Positions 23,348-32,396 of a DNA stretch of 33,948 nucleotides are shown in pieces. The notes below the pieces were generated by a model that was not told the DNA's origin, made no database searches, and saw only the letters and a list, made by a program, of their open reading frames with translations. The number at the start of each line of letters is the position of its first letter. Within the stretch, counting starts at the first letter, position 1. The DNA is from Victivallis vadensis (GTDB lineage: Bacteria > Verrucomicrobiota > Lentisphaeria > Victivallales > Victivallaceae). The position numbers were made by a program, and so were the translations under genes. The stretch lies in assembly GCF_003096415.1 (NCBI RefSeq), contig NZ_QEKH01000043.1, forward strand, positions 1 to 33,948, in the 5' to 3' direction.

Positions 23348-26005
23348 ATGAGCGATTTGGGAACCAGGGATTTTCAGGTAAATATTGAAGATATCATGCA
23401 TACTGCATATTTGCAGTATTCGCTCAGCGTCAACGTCGGCCGTGCCATCCCGGATGTGCGTGACGGTCTCAAGCCGGTGAACCGCCGCATCCTGTACGCG
23501 ATGCGCCAGCTCGGGCTCGGCAAATCGCACGCCACCGTCAAGTGCGCCCGCGTCGTCGGCGAAGTGATGGGTAAATACCACCCGCACGGCGATGCCGCGA
23601 TCTATGATGCGCTGGTGCGTCTCGCGCAGGACTTTTCCATGCGCAATCCGCTGATCGAGGGGCAGGGCAACTTCGGCAACATCGACGGCGACCCCGCCGC
23701 GGCGAGCCGGTATACCGAGTGCCGTATGGAGCGCCTCGCGGAAGAGCTGCTGGCCGATATCGAAAAAGATACGGTCAACATGATCCCGAACTTCGACGAA
23801 TCCGAAACCGAGCCGGAAGTGCTTCCGGCCCGTTATCCGCAACTCCTGGTCAACGGGACCACCGGCATCGGCGTCGGCATGGCGACCAGCATTCCGCCGC
23901 ATAACCTCGGTGAAGTGATCGACGCGACCATCTGCCTTCTGGACAATCCCAAAGCGACCGTCGACGAGCTGATGGAGTATCTGCCCGGCCCGGACTTCCC
24001 GACCGGAGCGATCATCCGCGGCCGCTATTCGATGCGCCAGTTCTACCAGACCGGCCACGGCAGCATCAAAATCCGCGCCAAGGCGGACATCATCGAAAAG
24101 GACGGCCGCGAACAGATCATCGTCTCCGAAATCCCGTACGCAATCTGCAAGGAACAACTGGTCAAGAAGATCGCCGAGCTGGTCAACGACAAGCGCATTA
24201 CCGGCATTTCCGGGCTGCGCGACGAGTCCAGCAAACGCACCGGCATGCGCATCGTGATCGAAATCAAGCGCGGCGCGATGGGGTCGGTGGTGCTGAACCA
24301 GCTTTTCGCGCACACCATGCTCGAAACCACCATCGGCTGCACGATGCTGGTCGTCGACCACAACCGGCCGCGCACGATGAATCTGGTGCAGGTGCTGCAG
24401 GCCTATATCGACCACCGCCTCGAAGTGATCGTGCGCCGCACTCTCTTTGAGCTGAAGAAGGCGCAGGCGCGGGCCCACATCTTGGAAGGTTTGATGAAAG
24501 CGCTGGCCAACATCAACGACGTGGTGCAGATCATCCGCGAATCCCGCAGCCGTCAGGATGCGGCCGCGAACCTGATCGCCCGTTTTGAATTCACCCAGAT
24601 TCAGGTTGACGCGATCCTCGATATGCGGCTGCACCAGCTGACCGGACTGGCCATCGAAACGCTGACCGCCGAATACGAGGAACTCAAGAAGCGGATCGAA
24701 TACCTGACCGCTCTCGCCGCCAGCCGTGAAATGCAGCTCGGCGTGATCAAGGACGAGCTCAAGGAGATCCGCGAAAAGTATGCCGATCCGCGCCGCACCG
24801 AAATCACCATCGACGACACCGATCTCAACATCGCCGACCTGATTCCGCGTCACAGCTGCGTGATCACCGTTTCCAACACCGGCTACATCAAGCGTGTACC
24901 CGCCGACACCTACCGCACCCAGCACCGCGGCGGCAAGGGCATTATCGGCATGGAGACCAAGGAGGAGGATCACGTCGAACACCTGTTCAATGCGGACAGT
25001 CACGACATCATCTTCTTCTTTACCGACCGCGGCTTCATGTACTGGCTGAACGTCTACGAGATTCCGGAAGGGTCGCGCACCGGCAAGGGCCGCGCGATCA
25101 CCAATATGATCAAGGTCGAACCCGGCGAGAAGATCTGCGCGATGCTGACAGTCCGCCAGGAGGAGTTCGACGATCCGAATAAGTATATCGTGATGGCTTC
25201 GCGCCGCGGCTTCATCAAGAAGTCCGAGCTGGCGCTCTTCAAGAACCTGCGCCGCGTCGGACTGCGCGCGCTGGTGATCGAGGAGGATGACGACCTGATC
25301 GGCGCCGGCATCAGCGAAAACGGCAATGAAATCCTGTTGTCGACCAAGTTCGGCATGGCCTGTCTGTTCGATCAGGACGACGACCAGATCCGGCCGATGG
25401 GCCGTACCGCCCGCGGCGTGACCGGCATGCGCTTCAAGATCGAAGGCGACAGCGTGGTCAGCCTTGAAATCATCCGTGAGCATCTCTATGAGGAGCCCGC
25501 CGAGGATGAGGAAGGCGAGGAGGTCGAAGTCGAGGTCGATGTGGATGAGGAGATGCCGGTGGTCGGCTCCGGCCCCGAAGTGCTGGTCGTCACCGACGGC
25601 GGCATGGGCAAGCGCTCCTACGTCAGCACCTACCGCAAAACCAAGCGCGGCGCCAAGGGTGTGGTCAACATCAAGCTGCGCGAAGGCGAAACCGTGCTCA
25701 GCGTGGTGCAGATCACCGAAGAGGATGAAATTCTGCTGACCACCGAACGCGGCCAGCTGGTCCGGATTCCGGCGCACGAAATCCGCCGGGTTGGCCGCGC
25801 CAGTTACGGCGTGCGAATCATGAACCTCAATTCCGGCGACCGGATCACCGGCGTCGCGAAGCTGGTCGAGGTCGACGTTCCGAAGAGCCCGGCGACGGAG
25901 GAAGGGGGCGCGGAAAGTTCCGAAACTCCGGCGGAAGTTCCTGTCGCCGAGATTCCGGCGACGGAACCGGCGGAAGACGGCGCGAATCCCCCGGCCGGAG
26001 AATAA
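23348..26005 (+). CDS. gyrA: DNA gyrase subunit A
   Basis: The breakage-reunion subunit of gyrase, introducing negative supercoils with GyrB. The 885-residue product has the winged-helix core with [14 protein letters not shown] and the active-site Tyr122 in SRYTECRM. The GyrA box QHRGGKG at 525-531 separates it from ParC. In the quinolone pocket, [17 protein letters not shown] has Ala at the usual Ser83-equivalent position. An acidic insertion (about 715-738) interrupts the C-terminal beta-pinwheel, and a 40-residue Pro/Glu/Ala-rich tail ends the protein. gyrB is not in the window. folP follows after 44 nt. Confidence 0.95.
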   Translation: MSDLGTRDFQVNIEDIMHTAYLQYSLSVNVGRAIPDVRDGLKPVNRRILYAMRQLGLGKSHATVKCARVVGEVMGKYHPHGDAAIYDALVRLAQDFSMRNPLIEGQGNFGNIDGDPAAASRYTECRMERLAEELLADIEKDTVNMIPNFDESETEPEVLPARYPQLLVNGTTGIGVGMATSIPPHNLGEVIDATICLLDNPKATVDELMEYLPGPDFPTGAIIRGRYSMRQFYQTGHGSIKIRAKADIIEKDGREQIIVSEIPYAICKEQLVKKIAELVNDKRITGISGLRDESSKRTGMRIVIEIKRGAMGSVVLNQLFAHTMLETTIGCTMLVVDHNRPRTMNLVQVLQAYIDHRLEVIVRRTLFELKKAQARAHILEGLMKALANINDVVQIIRESRSRQDAAANLIARFEFTQIQVDAILDMRLHQLTGLAIETLTAEYEELKKRIEYLTALAASREMQLGVIKDELKEIREKYADPRRTEITIDDTDLNIADLIPRHSCVITVSNTGYIKRVPADTYRTQHRGGKGIIGMETKEEDHVEHLFNADSHDIIFFFTDRGFMYWLNVYEIPEGSRTGKGRAITNMIKVEPGEKICAMLTVRQEEFDDPNKYIVMASRRGFIKKSELALFKNLRRVGLRALVIEEDDDLIGAGISENGNEILLSTKFGMACLFDQDDDQIRPMGRTARGVTGMRFKIEGDSVVSLEIIREHLYEEPAEDEEGEEVEVEVDVDEEMPVVGSGPEVLVVTDGGMGKRSYVSTYRKTKRGAKGVVNIKLREGETVLSVVQITEEDEILLTTERGQLVRIPAHEIRRVGRASYGVRIMNLNSGDRITGVAKLVEVDVPKSPATEEGGAESSETPAEVPVAEIPATEPAEDGANPPAGE

Positions 26006-26014
26006 ACGGTAATA

Positions 26015-26033
26015 CGGGGCCTTCGCGGCCCCG
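26015..26033 (+). other. GC hairpin between gyrA and folP
   Basis: CGGGGCC (26015-26021) and GGCCCCG (26027-26033) with loop TTCGC. No T-run follows and the folP Shine-Dalgarno is directly adjacent, so it may be a weak attenuator or simply an mRNA-stabilising hairpin. Confidence 0.5.
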
Positions 26034-26049
26034 GAAAGTGTGATGCCAA

Positions 26050-26883
26050 GTGTTCGAGCTGGAAACATATCTGGCCGGGGTTCACCGGCCGTTGGTGATG
26101 GGCATTGTCAACGCGACGGGCGACTCCTTCAGCGAGGGAAGCGCTTCGTCGCCGGAGACCGCGCTCGATCGCGCCCTGCGGCTGCTGGACGAGGGGGCCG
26201 ACCTGCTCGACATCGGCGGCGAATCCACCCGCCCCGGTTCGGCGGTGATTCCGCCGGCGGAGGAGATCGGCCGCGTCGTGCCGCTGGTCCGGGAACTGCG
26301 CAGGGTGCGGCCGTCGGCGGTGCTCAGCATCGACACCCGCAAAAGCGAAGTCGCCGCCGCCGCGCTGGAATACCGCGTTGAAATCATCAATGACGTTGCG
26401 ATGCTCCGCTATGATCCGCGTTTGGCGGAGGTGACCGCGGCGGGCGGGGCGGCGCTGGTGTTGAGCCATTCGCGCGGGACCCCGCAGACGATGCGTGACC
26501 CGGTGTGGTGCGATTACGGGGATGATGTGGCCGGTTCTGTCGTGGCTGAGCTGAAAGAGGCGGCACGAGTTGCGATTGCCGCTGGAGTCCCGGAGAATAA
26601 TCTGCTCTACGACCCCGGTTTCGGCTTCGCGAAGCGGCCGGAGCAGGATTGGGAGCTGTTGAAACGGGTGGATGAGTTGCATGAGCTCGGGCCGGTGCTC
26701 GCCGGGCTTTCGCGCAAGTCGATGCTCGGCTGGCTGCTCGGCCAGCCGGACCCGGCGGAACGGCTGGCGGGCACGGTCGCGGCGTCGCTGTTCCTGGCTG
26801 ACCGGAGCGTCGAGATCATCCGCGTTCACGATGTGCGGCAGGTCTGCGATGCGCTTAAAGTGAGGGAGAAACTGCTCTCATGA
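26050..26883 (+). CDS. folP: Dihydropteroate synthase
   Basis: Condenses hydroxymethyl-dihydropterin pyrophosphate with p-aminobenzoate. The 277-residue TIM barrel shows GIVNATGDSF (residues ~18-27), DIGGESTRPGS, SIDTRKSEVAAAAL, INDVAM, YDPGFGFAK, GLSRKSMLG and the final RVHDV. In the first loop the usual TPDSF is TGDSF: the Pro is Gly. The start is GTG 26050, preceded by GGAAAGTG; an ATG at 26043 is in another frame. It overlaps cdaA by 4 nt (ATGA). Confidence 0.93.
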   Translation: MFELETYLAGVHRPLVMGIVNATGDSFSEGSASSPETALDRALRLLDEGADLLDIGGESTRPGSAVIPPAEEIGRVVPLVRELRRVRPSAVLSIDTRKSEVAAAALEYRVEIINDVAMLRYDPRLAEVTAAGGAALVLSHSRGTPQTMRDPVWCDYGDDVAGSVVAELKEAARVAIAAGVPENNLLYDPGFGFAKRPEQDWELLKRVDELHELGPVLAGLSRKSMLGWLLGQPDPAERLAGTVAASLFLADRSVEIIRVHDVRQVCDALKVREKLLS

Positions 26884-27719
26884 ACGGGTTTGAGATTCCG
26901 CTGGCCACGATCTGGAGCATCGCCAGGATGCTGCTGGAGATTCTGATCATCACTTTTGTGATCTATAAAACATTGTATTATCTGCGCAGCGCGCGCGGCT
27001 CCTATGTGCTGGCGGGAATCATTATCCTGCTGGGAGTGATGAGCCTGTTGTCGCGCCAGCTTCACCTTGAAGTGATCACGTTCCTGCTGAACTGGATTCT
27101 GACCTGGCTGCCGATCGGGCTTTTCATCATCTTCCAGCCGGAGATCCGGCGCGCGTTCGCGCAGCTGGGCAGCTTTGCGATCTGGAAGGGAAAGCGGCGG
27201 CGCGAGGTGATCGGCGAACTGGTCGCCGCGACCGGCAACATGGCGCGCCGCAAGTGCGGCGCACTGATCGTGGTCGAGCGCCGCATCGGGATGCAGACCC
27301 TGATCGACGATTCGGTGAAGCTGGACATCAAGGTCAATGCGATGGTGCTTGAATCGATCTTCTTTCCGAATTCTCCGCTGCACGACGGTGCGGTGATCAT
27401 CCGCGACGACCGGATCGTGGCGGCGCGGGCGATCCTGCCTCTGACCCGGGTGGAGAATATTTCACGGCGGCTGGGCACCCGCCACCGTGCGGCGCTGGGC
27501 ATTTCGGAGGATACCGATGCGGTCACGATCGTGGTTTCCGAGGAGACCGGCACGATCAGCATCGCCTGTCGCGGCGTTCTGCACCGTGACCTGGCGATCA
27601 GCGAGCTGGAGAGCTATCTGGAAAAGCTGATCATCCAGGAGCAGGACGACGCCGATCTCGCCGAGACCGTGCAGATGCTCGAAGAACAGTCCGAACGGCA
27701 AAGCGGGGAGCATTTGTAA
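26880..27719 (+). CDS. cdaA: Membrane diadenylate cyclase (CdaA)
   Basis: Makes cyclic di-AMP from two ATP. The 279-residue product has three N-terminal transmembrane helices (about 10-34, 42-60 and 66-84) followed by the DAC domain with both signature motifs: DGA in PLHDGAVII (about 169-171) and RHR in GTRHRAALG (about 201-203). This is the CdaA class, not DisA. Placed between folP and cdaR, it follows the folP-cdaA-ybbR order known in several phyla; glmM, the common third partner, is not here. Translation is coupled to folP. Confidence 0.95.
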   Translation: MNGFEIPLATIWSIARMLLEILIITFVIYKTLYYLRSARGSYVLAGIIILLGVMSLLSRQLHLEVITFLLNWILTWLPIGLFIIFQPEIRRAFAQLGSFAIWKGKRRREVIGELVAATGNMARRKCGALIVVERRIGMQTLIDDSVKLDIKVNAMVLESIFFPNSPLHDGAVIIRDDRIVAARAILPLTRVENISRRLGTRHRAALGISEDTDAVTIVVSEETGTISIACRGVLHRDLAISELESYLEKLIIQEQDDADLAETVQMLEEQSERQSGEHL

Positions 27720-27720
27720 T

Positions 27721-28701
27721 ATGGCGGGAGTCTTCCGAAAAGTTTATTCTTTCATCCGCAAGGACTTCTGGCGGAAAATGATCGCGTTGTTCTTCGCATT
27801 GATGATTTATGCGGTGGTACAGGACCTGCAGCAGGATGGGCGCACGGTCACCGATGTCCCGGTCGAGGTGGTGCTGCCGCCCGAACTGGTCAGTATCGGC
27901 GCGCCGGAATTCCGGGTGACGGTGCGGGCGAAAGGGCCGTCGCGGGGGCTTGCGCAGATCAATCCGAACGACCTGCGGGCGCGGGTACGGGTGCGCTATC
28001 AGGATTTCATCGCCGGCCAGCCGTGCAAGGTGCGGCTGACGCCGGATGATTTCCGCTCCTTCAACGGCGTCCGGGTCACGGAGATTCCTTCTTCGGAGAG
28101 TACGCTGGTGCTGAACCTGCAGCGCCGGGTGACCCGCAACGTGCGGATTCAGCCGAAATTCGATAAGACCAGGAGTCTGTCGCGCGACTACGAGCGCCGC
28201 GAAGTCCGCTGTATTCCCGCCGAAGTTCAGGTGACCGGCCCGGAGCAGATCCTGCGCTCCTTGAAAGAGGTCTCCACGCAGCCGATTCCGCTGGACGAAT
28301 CCGTGGTCGAATCCTTTGAAACCCGTGTGGAGCTTGAGGCGCCGGAGGGAACTGTGATTTCGCCGGAGAATGTGACCGTGCAGGTCGATATCGCGAAAAA
28401 TTATATCAGCCGCCGCTTTGAGTCGCTGCCGCTGCTGTTTCTGGCCCAGCCGGGCAGCGAACAGCGCCGGAACTTCGAGCTGGTTGATCCGAATAAGCGC
28501 GTGACGGTGACGATCTACGGGCAGCAGAGTTCCACGCTCGCGCTGCAGCCGGAGGAGGTCAAGCCGTACATCGATGTGTCGAAGCTGACCGAACCCGGCA
28601 TCTATACGGTGTCGATCAGCTGTTACGTCAAGGGCGACCGGCTCGACGTAAAGGATATCGTCCCGGATAAGATCAGAGTCAAAATCACAGACAGAAAATA
28701 A
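27721..28701 (+). CDS. cdaR: YbbR-domain regulator of diadenylate cyclase (CdaR)
   Basis: A 326-residue protein with one N-terminal transmembrane segment (about 20-36, MIALFFALMIYAVVQD) and a large extracytoplasmic part made of about three to four YbbR-like beta-domains (regions near 40-120, 125-215 and 225-320, each with a VxVxxxG strand pair). CdaR binds CdaA in the membrane and modulates cyclic di-AMP output in Firmicutes; the same role is inferred here from adjacency. It starts 1 nt after the cdaA stop, with GGGGAG upstream. Confidence 0.9.
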   Translation: MAGVFRKVYSFIRKDFWRKMIALFFALMIYAVVQDLQQDGRTVTDVPVEVVLPPELVSIGAPEFRVTVRAKGPSRGLAQINPNDLRARVRVRYQDFIAGQPCKVRLTPDDFRSFNGVRVTEIPSSESTLVLNLQRRVTRNVRIQPKFDKTRSLSRDYERREVRCIPAEVQVTGPEQILRSLKEVSTQPIPLDESVVESFETRVELEAPEGTVISPENVTVQVDIAKNYISRRFESLPLLFLAQPGSEQRRNFELVDPNKRVTVTIYGQQSSTLALQPEEVKPYIDVSKLTEPGIYTVSISCYVKGDRLDVKDIVPDKIRVKITDRK

Positions 28702-28734
28702 GAAAGCAAAAGGTAACACGAAAGGCGCCGTTCC

Positions 28735-30357
28735 ATGATCATCAAGAAACTCAATGGATTGTTCCACAAACACAGCCGCTGGCTTTTCGGCGGGTTTACC
28801 ATCGTGATCATCGTTTCCTTCCTGGGGTTCCTGACACCGGGGCAGTTCGGCTGCGATTTCTCCGATCCGGAGTCGCACGAGTTCGGCGTGGCGTTCGGCA
28901 AGCCGGTGACCTACCGGGATTTGCGGGAGATGGGACGCAACGTCCAGATCATCAACCATGTGATGTCCGGCGTCTCGAACCGCGAGATTGACGTGCAGAA
29001 TCTGTTCGGTCCGTACTGCCTCCTGCAGGCGGCGGAGCGCATGGGAATCGTCGCCAGCGACAAGGAGGTCGCGGAGATGCTCCGGCAGATGCCGACGCTT
29101 CAGAAGGACGGCAAGTTCAGTATGGAACTCTACAATGAAATGTTGGCGGGGTATCAGAAAGCCGGCATTTCGGCGGAGGAGTTCAACAACGCGATCCGGA
29201 TGATGGTGATGCTCAACAAGCTGGATCGTGAAATCGCCGCCGGTGTGGTGGTGACTCCGGGGGAGGTGGAGAGCTTCTACCGGCGTCTCTACGGCAAATA
29301 CCGGATCAAGGGGGCGCTGTTCAATGCGGATACCTTCAAGGATAAAGTGCCCAGGGACGCCAGGAAGATGCAGGAGTTCTTTGAAAAGAACCGCAGCGAA
29401 TACGTGATCCAGGCCAAGCTGTCCGCTCTGGTCGTGGCGTTCCCGTATGCGGGGTTCAAGGCGGAGGCCGCCAAAGCGGCGACCGCCGCGGAGCTGGAAA
29501 AATTCTATAAGGCGAATACTGCTCTTTTCGACGACAAGGATGGAAAGACGCAGGAGTACGCGAAGGTCGCCGGGGAAGTGAAAAAGAAGTTCATCGAAGC
29601 GCGGAGCCGCGACCTGGCGACCCGGCGCGCCTATGATTTCGCTTCGGCTGCCTATGAGGCGGTCGGGGAAGCGGAAAACAAAGTCGAGGTTTTCCGGGAG
29701 CTGGCGCGCAAGGGCAAGCTCGATATCATCGAAACCGGCCGGTTCGATATCGATGCAACCGTGGTCGGCAAGATCAATTCTCCCGTGCTGATCCGCCAGC
29801 TCGGAGCGGCGTTGAATGCGGGTAACCCGGTAACCAACGCGGTTCCCGGCGATGACGCCGCCTATGTCGGTTTCACGCTCGAGCAGATCGCCGCCCGTCC
29901 GGCCATGCTGAACGAAGTTGCCAAGCAGCTTAACGACGATTATGTCGCCGCTGAATCGCTCAAGCTGGCCCGTGAAGCGGCGAAGGCGGAGCTCGACAGG
30001 ATCAAGGCGCTGAAGCCCGCGGAGCGCGCCAAGGCGTTTGCGGCGCTGAAGAACTGCAAGGTCGAGGAATTTGAGGCTTCGGTCAGCCAGATGCCTCCGG
30101 CGGGATTCGAATATGCGATGCAGGCGGCGGTCCGCCTCCACCCCGGCGAGTTGACCCCGGTGGTCGATACGCCGAATGGCGCGGCGATCGCGGAGCTGCT
30201 TGAGCGCATCCCGGCGGATATGAAGGAGTTTGAAGCGAAAAAGGCGCTGTATACCGGCATTTTCCGGCAGCGCAAGGAGCAGATGGCGCGGCTGGCGTTT
30301 GAAGAAGAACTCGGTTCCCAGTGTTATTTGCTGGAGCAACAGCAGCCGCAGCAGTAA
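28735..30357 (+). CDS. PpiD/SurA-N-like membrane-anchored protein
   Basis: A 540-residue protein with a cytoplasmic N-terminus, one membrane helix (about 18-36, WLFGGFTIVIIVSFLGFL) and a long periplasmic region. Residues about 48-170 match the SurA N-terminal chaperone fold as in PpiD (FGKPVTYRDL; LLQAAERMGIVASDKEVAEMLRQMP; EFNNAIRMMVMLNKL). The remainder is helical and Ala/Lys/Glu-rich, and I could not find the parvulin PPIase signature, so prolyl isomerase activity is doubtful. It is likely a periplasmic chaperone. It ends in a Gln/Pro tail. It lies 33 nt after cdaR and is probably co-transcribed. Confidence 0.7.
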   Translation: MIIKKLNGLFHKHSRWLFGGFTIVIIVSFLGFLTPGQFGCDFSDPESHEFGVAFGKPVTYRDLREMGRNVQIINHVMSGVSNREIDVQNLFGPYCLLQAAERMGIVASDKEVAEMLRQMPTLQKDGKFSMELYNEMLAGYQKAGISAEEFNNAIRMMVMLNKLDREIAAGVVVTPGEVESFYRRLYGKYRIKGALFNADTFKDKVPRDARKMQEFFEKNRSEYVIQAKLSALVVAFPYAGFKAEAAKAATAAELEKFYKANTALFDDKDGKTQEYAKVAGEVKKKFIEARSRDLATRRAYDFASAAYEAVGEAENKVEVFRELARKGKLDIIETGRFDIDATVVGKINSPVLIRQLGAALNAGNPVTNAVPGDDAAYVGFTLEQIAARPAMLNEVAKQLNDDYVAAESLKLAREAAKAELDRIKALKPAERAKAFAALKNCKVEEFEASVSQMPPAGFEYAMQAAVRLHPGELTPVVDTPNGAAIAELLERIPADMKEFEAKKALYTGIFRQRKEQMARLAFEEELGSQCYLLEQQQPQQ

Positions 30358-30386
30358 TTCACCATCACGAAACGATTGGAAAGCGG

Positions 30387-30417
30387 CCGCGGCGGTGCCT
30401 GGAGAGCAGCGCCGCGG
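30387..30417 (+). terminator. GC hairpin after the PpiD-like gene
   Basis: CCGCGGCG (30387-30394) and CGCCGCGG (30410-30417) form a perfect 8-bp stem with a 15-nt loop. The tail is CGGGCTTTACGG, so the T-run is short. It may be a weak terminator or a processing barrier before speD. Confidence 0.5.
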
Positions 30418-30441
30418 CGGGCTTTACGGACGACGGAGAAA

Positions 30442-31257
30442 ATGGACAGCAGTAAACGAGAGAAAAACGCCGGTGAGACCGGATTCGCGCTCGGCCGCCA
30501 TATGACGGTGGAATTCTACGATTGCGACGCGCGCATCCTGGCCGACGCCGGCAAGGTAGAGCAAATTTTTCTGGATGCGGCCCGGGAATCGGGCGCGACG
30601 GTGATCGGTTCCAATTTCCATGAGTTTCAGCCGCAGGGGGTCAGCGGGGTGGTGGTGATTTCCGAATCCCACTTCGCGGTCCATGCCTGGCCGGAGCATG
30701 ATTTCGCGGCGGTGGATTTGTTCACCTGCGGGGACAAGGTGGATTTCGACATCGCGATCAGGGTGATCGCCGGCGGCCTGAAGTCCGGGCAATGGATCAT
30801 CTCAAGTTTGATGAACCGCGGCATCGTCGGCACCAACGGCGTGGAACGCCGCGTGCCGGTGATCGAAGGCGGAGACGCCCGCTACGAACTTTCGTGGGAG
30901 AGCAAATTCGAGCAGAGCCGCGCCCATGCGATCTCCGCCGCGATCGACGTGTACAACTGCGAAGTCCCGCAGTTCGCCTCGCCGGAGTGGCAGCGGGAGT
31001 TTGCGCTGCGGTTCGTGTCGCGCCTGTGGCTGACTCCTGTCGGAGAGGTCCGGTGCGATACCGGCAACCCCGGCGTGCCGGCCTTCGAGCAGCAGCTCAA
31101 GTCCGGTCTGCTGTCTTGGCGGCTCGATCTGGAGCACAAGACCGTCTACATCGATTTGTTCGCCGCCCACTATTTCGACCCGCGCGAGGCGGCGGAGTTC
31201 GCGATCGGCGAATTCCGCGGCCGCTACTACCGGCTGCAGCCGTTCGTGCGCCAGTAA
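30442..31257 (+). CDS. S-adenosylmethionine decarboxylase proenzyme with a second degenerate AdoMetDC-like domain
   Basis: Makes decarboxylated AdoMet for spermidine synthesis, using a pyruvoyl group from self-cleavage. Residues 20-120 are a complete class-1B enzyme: cleavage between Glu75 and Ser76 in ISESH, plus Ser68, His81 and Cys96 (FTCGD), with the same spacing as T. maritima Ser55/Ser63/His68/Cys83. Residues about 163-268 repeat the fold: IDVYNCE aligns with VEFYDCD, and VYIDLF...FDPREAAEFAI with AAVDLF...FDIAIRVIA, but the cleavage loop is gone. ATG 30442 is preceded by CGGAG. No spermidine synthase gene is adjacent. An ornithine or arginine decarboxylase activity, known in some SpeD homologues, cannot be excluded. 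Confidence 0.82.
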   Translation: MDSSKREKNAGETGFALGRHMTVEFYDCDARILADAGKVEQIFLDAARESGATVIGSNFHEFQPQGVSGVVVISESHFAVHAWPEHDFAAVDLFTCGDKVDFDIAIRVIAGGLKSGQWIISSLMNRGIVGTNGVERRVPVIEGGDARYELSWESKFEQSRAHAISAAIDVYNCEVPQFASPEWQREFALRFVSRLWLTPVGEVRCDTGNPGVPAFEQQLKSGLLSWRLDLEHKTVYIDLFAAHYFDPREAAEFAIGEFRGRYYRLQPFVRQ

Positions 31258-31293
31258 CCGTATTGTCAACCTCTCAACTTTCAGGATTTCACC

Positions 31294-32385
31294 ATGCCCT
31301 TTGATCGCGGATCTTTTACGTTCGCCATGTTCGACATTCCGGCGGAGCTGCCGGAGAATCTTCTCGATCTGTTCGCCGCCAAAAAAGCCGGCCCGCTCGA
31401 CGCGGTGACCGACGAACCCCAGCTCGGCTGGGTGACCGGCCATCACCTGCTGGACACCACCATCAACGAGGAATCCGCGCAGATGGGCGGCAGCTATTAC
31501 CTGACTTTGCGGCAGGCGGTCCGCAAAATGCCCGCTTCGCTGCTGAACGCGGTGTGCAAGCGCGAGGAACAGGCCTATATGCGGGCCAATGAGTTGGAAT
31601 ATGTTTCCAGCAAGATGAAAAAGCAGATCCGCGAGGAGGCGATCGAGAAGCATATCCAGAAAATGCCCCCGGCGCTCTCCGGGATTCCGATGGTGCTCGA
31701 ACCGCATGAGCGGCTGCTTTATGTCGGAGCCTCCAGCCGCAGCCAGATCGACCTGTTTCTGGATATGTTCTACCAGACGGTGAAGGTCGAACCGCTGCAG
31801 CTCTCCCCCGCACTGCTGCTGGAACGGCTCTGCAATGCGACGATGGCGAGCTTCCCGACCCTGACCATCAGCGGCCGCCCGGATGCGGAGCCGGTGACCG
31901 GGCGCGATTTCCTGATGTGGCTCTGGTTCTACAGTGAAACCACCGGCAAGCTCGAAGTGCCGGATTACGGCGAATTCGACCTGATGATCGAAGCTCCGCT
32001 GGTTTTCGCGGTCGCCGACGACGCGCAGGGCGCGGAAGAGGTCACGATCAAAAAGGGAGACAGTCCGCTGCGCAGCTCGGAGGCCAAGGCGGCGATCCTG
32101 AACGGCAAGAAGCTCAAGAAAGCCAAACTGACCATGACCCGCGCCAACCAGATCTGGACCGGTACTTTCGATGCCGACCAGTTCGCGTTCGGTTCCTTCA
32201 AGACGCCGGAGCCGGAGGAGATGAATGCGGATGAGGTGTTTGCGGAGCGGGTGCTGAACCTGTCGATTTTCCGGGCCGGCATCATCGCCTACTTCAAGAA
32301 GTTCAGCGAAGCGATGACCGGCATGGATTTCCCGCAGTTCGAGAAAGAGATCCGCGCCTGGGCGCAGGAACGCGACGCGGTATAG
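31294..32385 (+). CDS. RdgC-like protein (putative recombination-associated)
   Basis: A 363-residue soluble protein. The pattern resembles RdgC: an N-terminal strand region (GSFTFAMFDIP), QLGWVTGHHLLD, LTLRQAVRKMPASLL, KKQIREEAIEKHIQKMPPALSGIPMV, then LLYVGASSRSQIDLFLDMFYQTV and a WLWFYSE region. E. coli RdgC forms a ring on double-stranded DNA and restrains RecA. Similarity here is by motif order only, so the call is tentative, and RdgC is best known from proteobacteria. It lies 36 nt after the AdoMetDC gene and 11 nt before trmB. A missing promoter suggests co-transcription with its neighbours. Confidence 0.5.
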   Translation: MPFDRGSFTFAMFDIPAELPENLLDLFAAKKAGPLDAVTDEPQLGWVTGHHLLDTTINEESAQMGGSYYLTLRQAVRKMPASLLNAVCKREEQAYMRANELEYVSSKMKKQIREEAIEKHIQKMPPALSGIPMVLEPHERLLYVGASSRSQIDLFLDMFYQTVKVEPLQLSPALLLERLCNATMASFPTLTISGRPDAEPVTGRDFLMWLWFYSETTGKLEVPDYGEFDLMIEAPLVFAVADDAQGAEEVTIKKGDSPLRSSEAKAAILNGKKLKKAKLTMTRANQIWTGTFDADQFAFGSFKTPEPEEMNADEVFAERVLNLSIFRAGIIAYFKKFSEAMTGMDFPQFEKEIRAWAQERDAV

Positions 32386-32396
32386 GGAGGCCCTTG

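Noticed and set aside
23321-26068. Open frame of about 915 codons on the minus strand opposite gyrA
   Set aside because: It is the antisense of a full, well-conserved GyrA and has a His/Asp/Ala-rich composition typical of reversed high-GC codons, with no family resemblance.
27631-30339. Open frame of about 900 codons on the minus strand opposite cdaR and the PpiD-like gene
   Set aside because: It spans several genes of the other strand and has the same antisense composition; no motif is recognisable.
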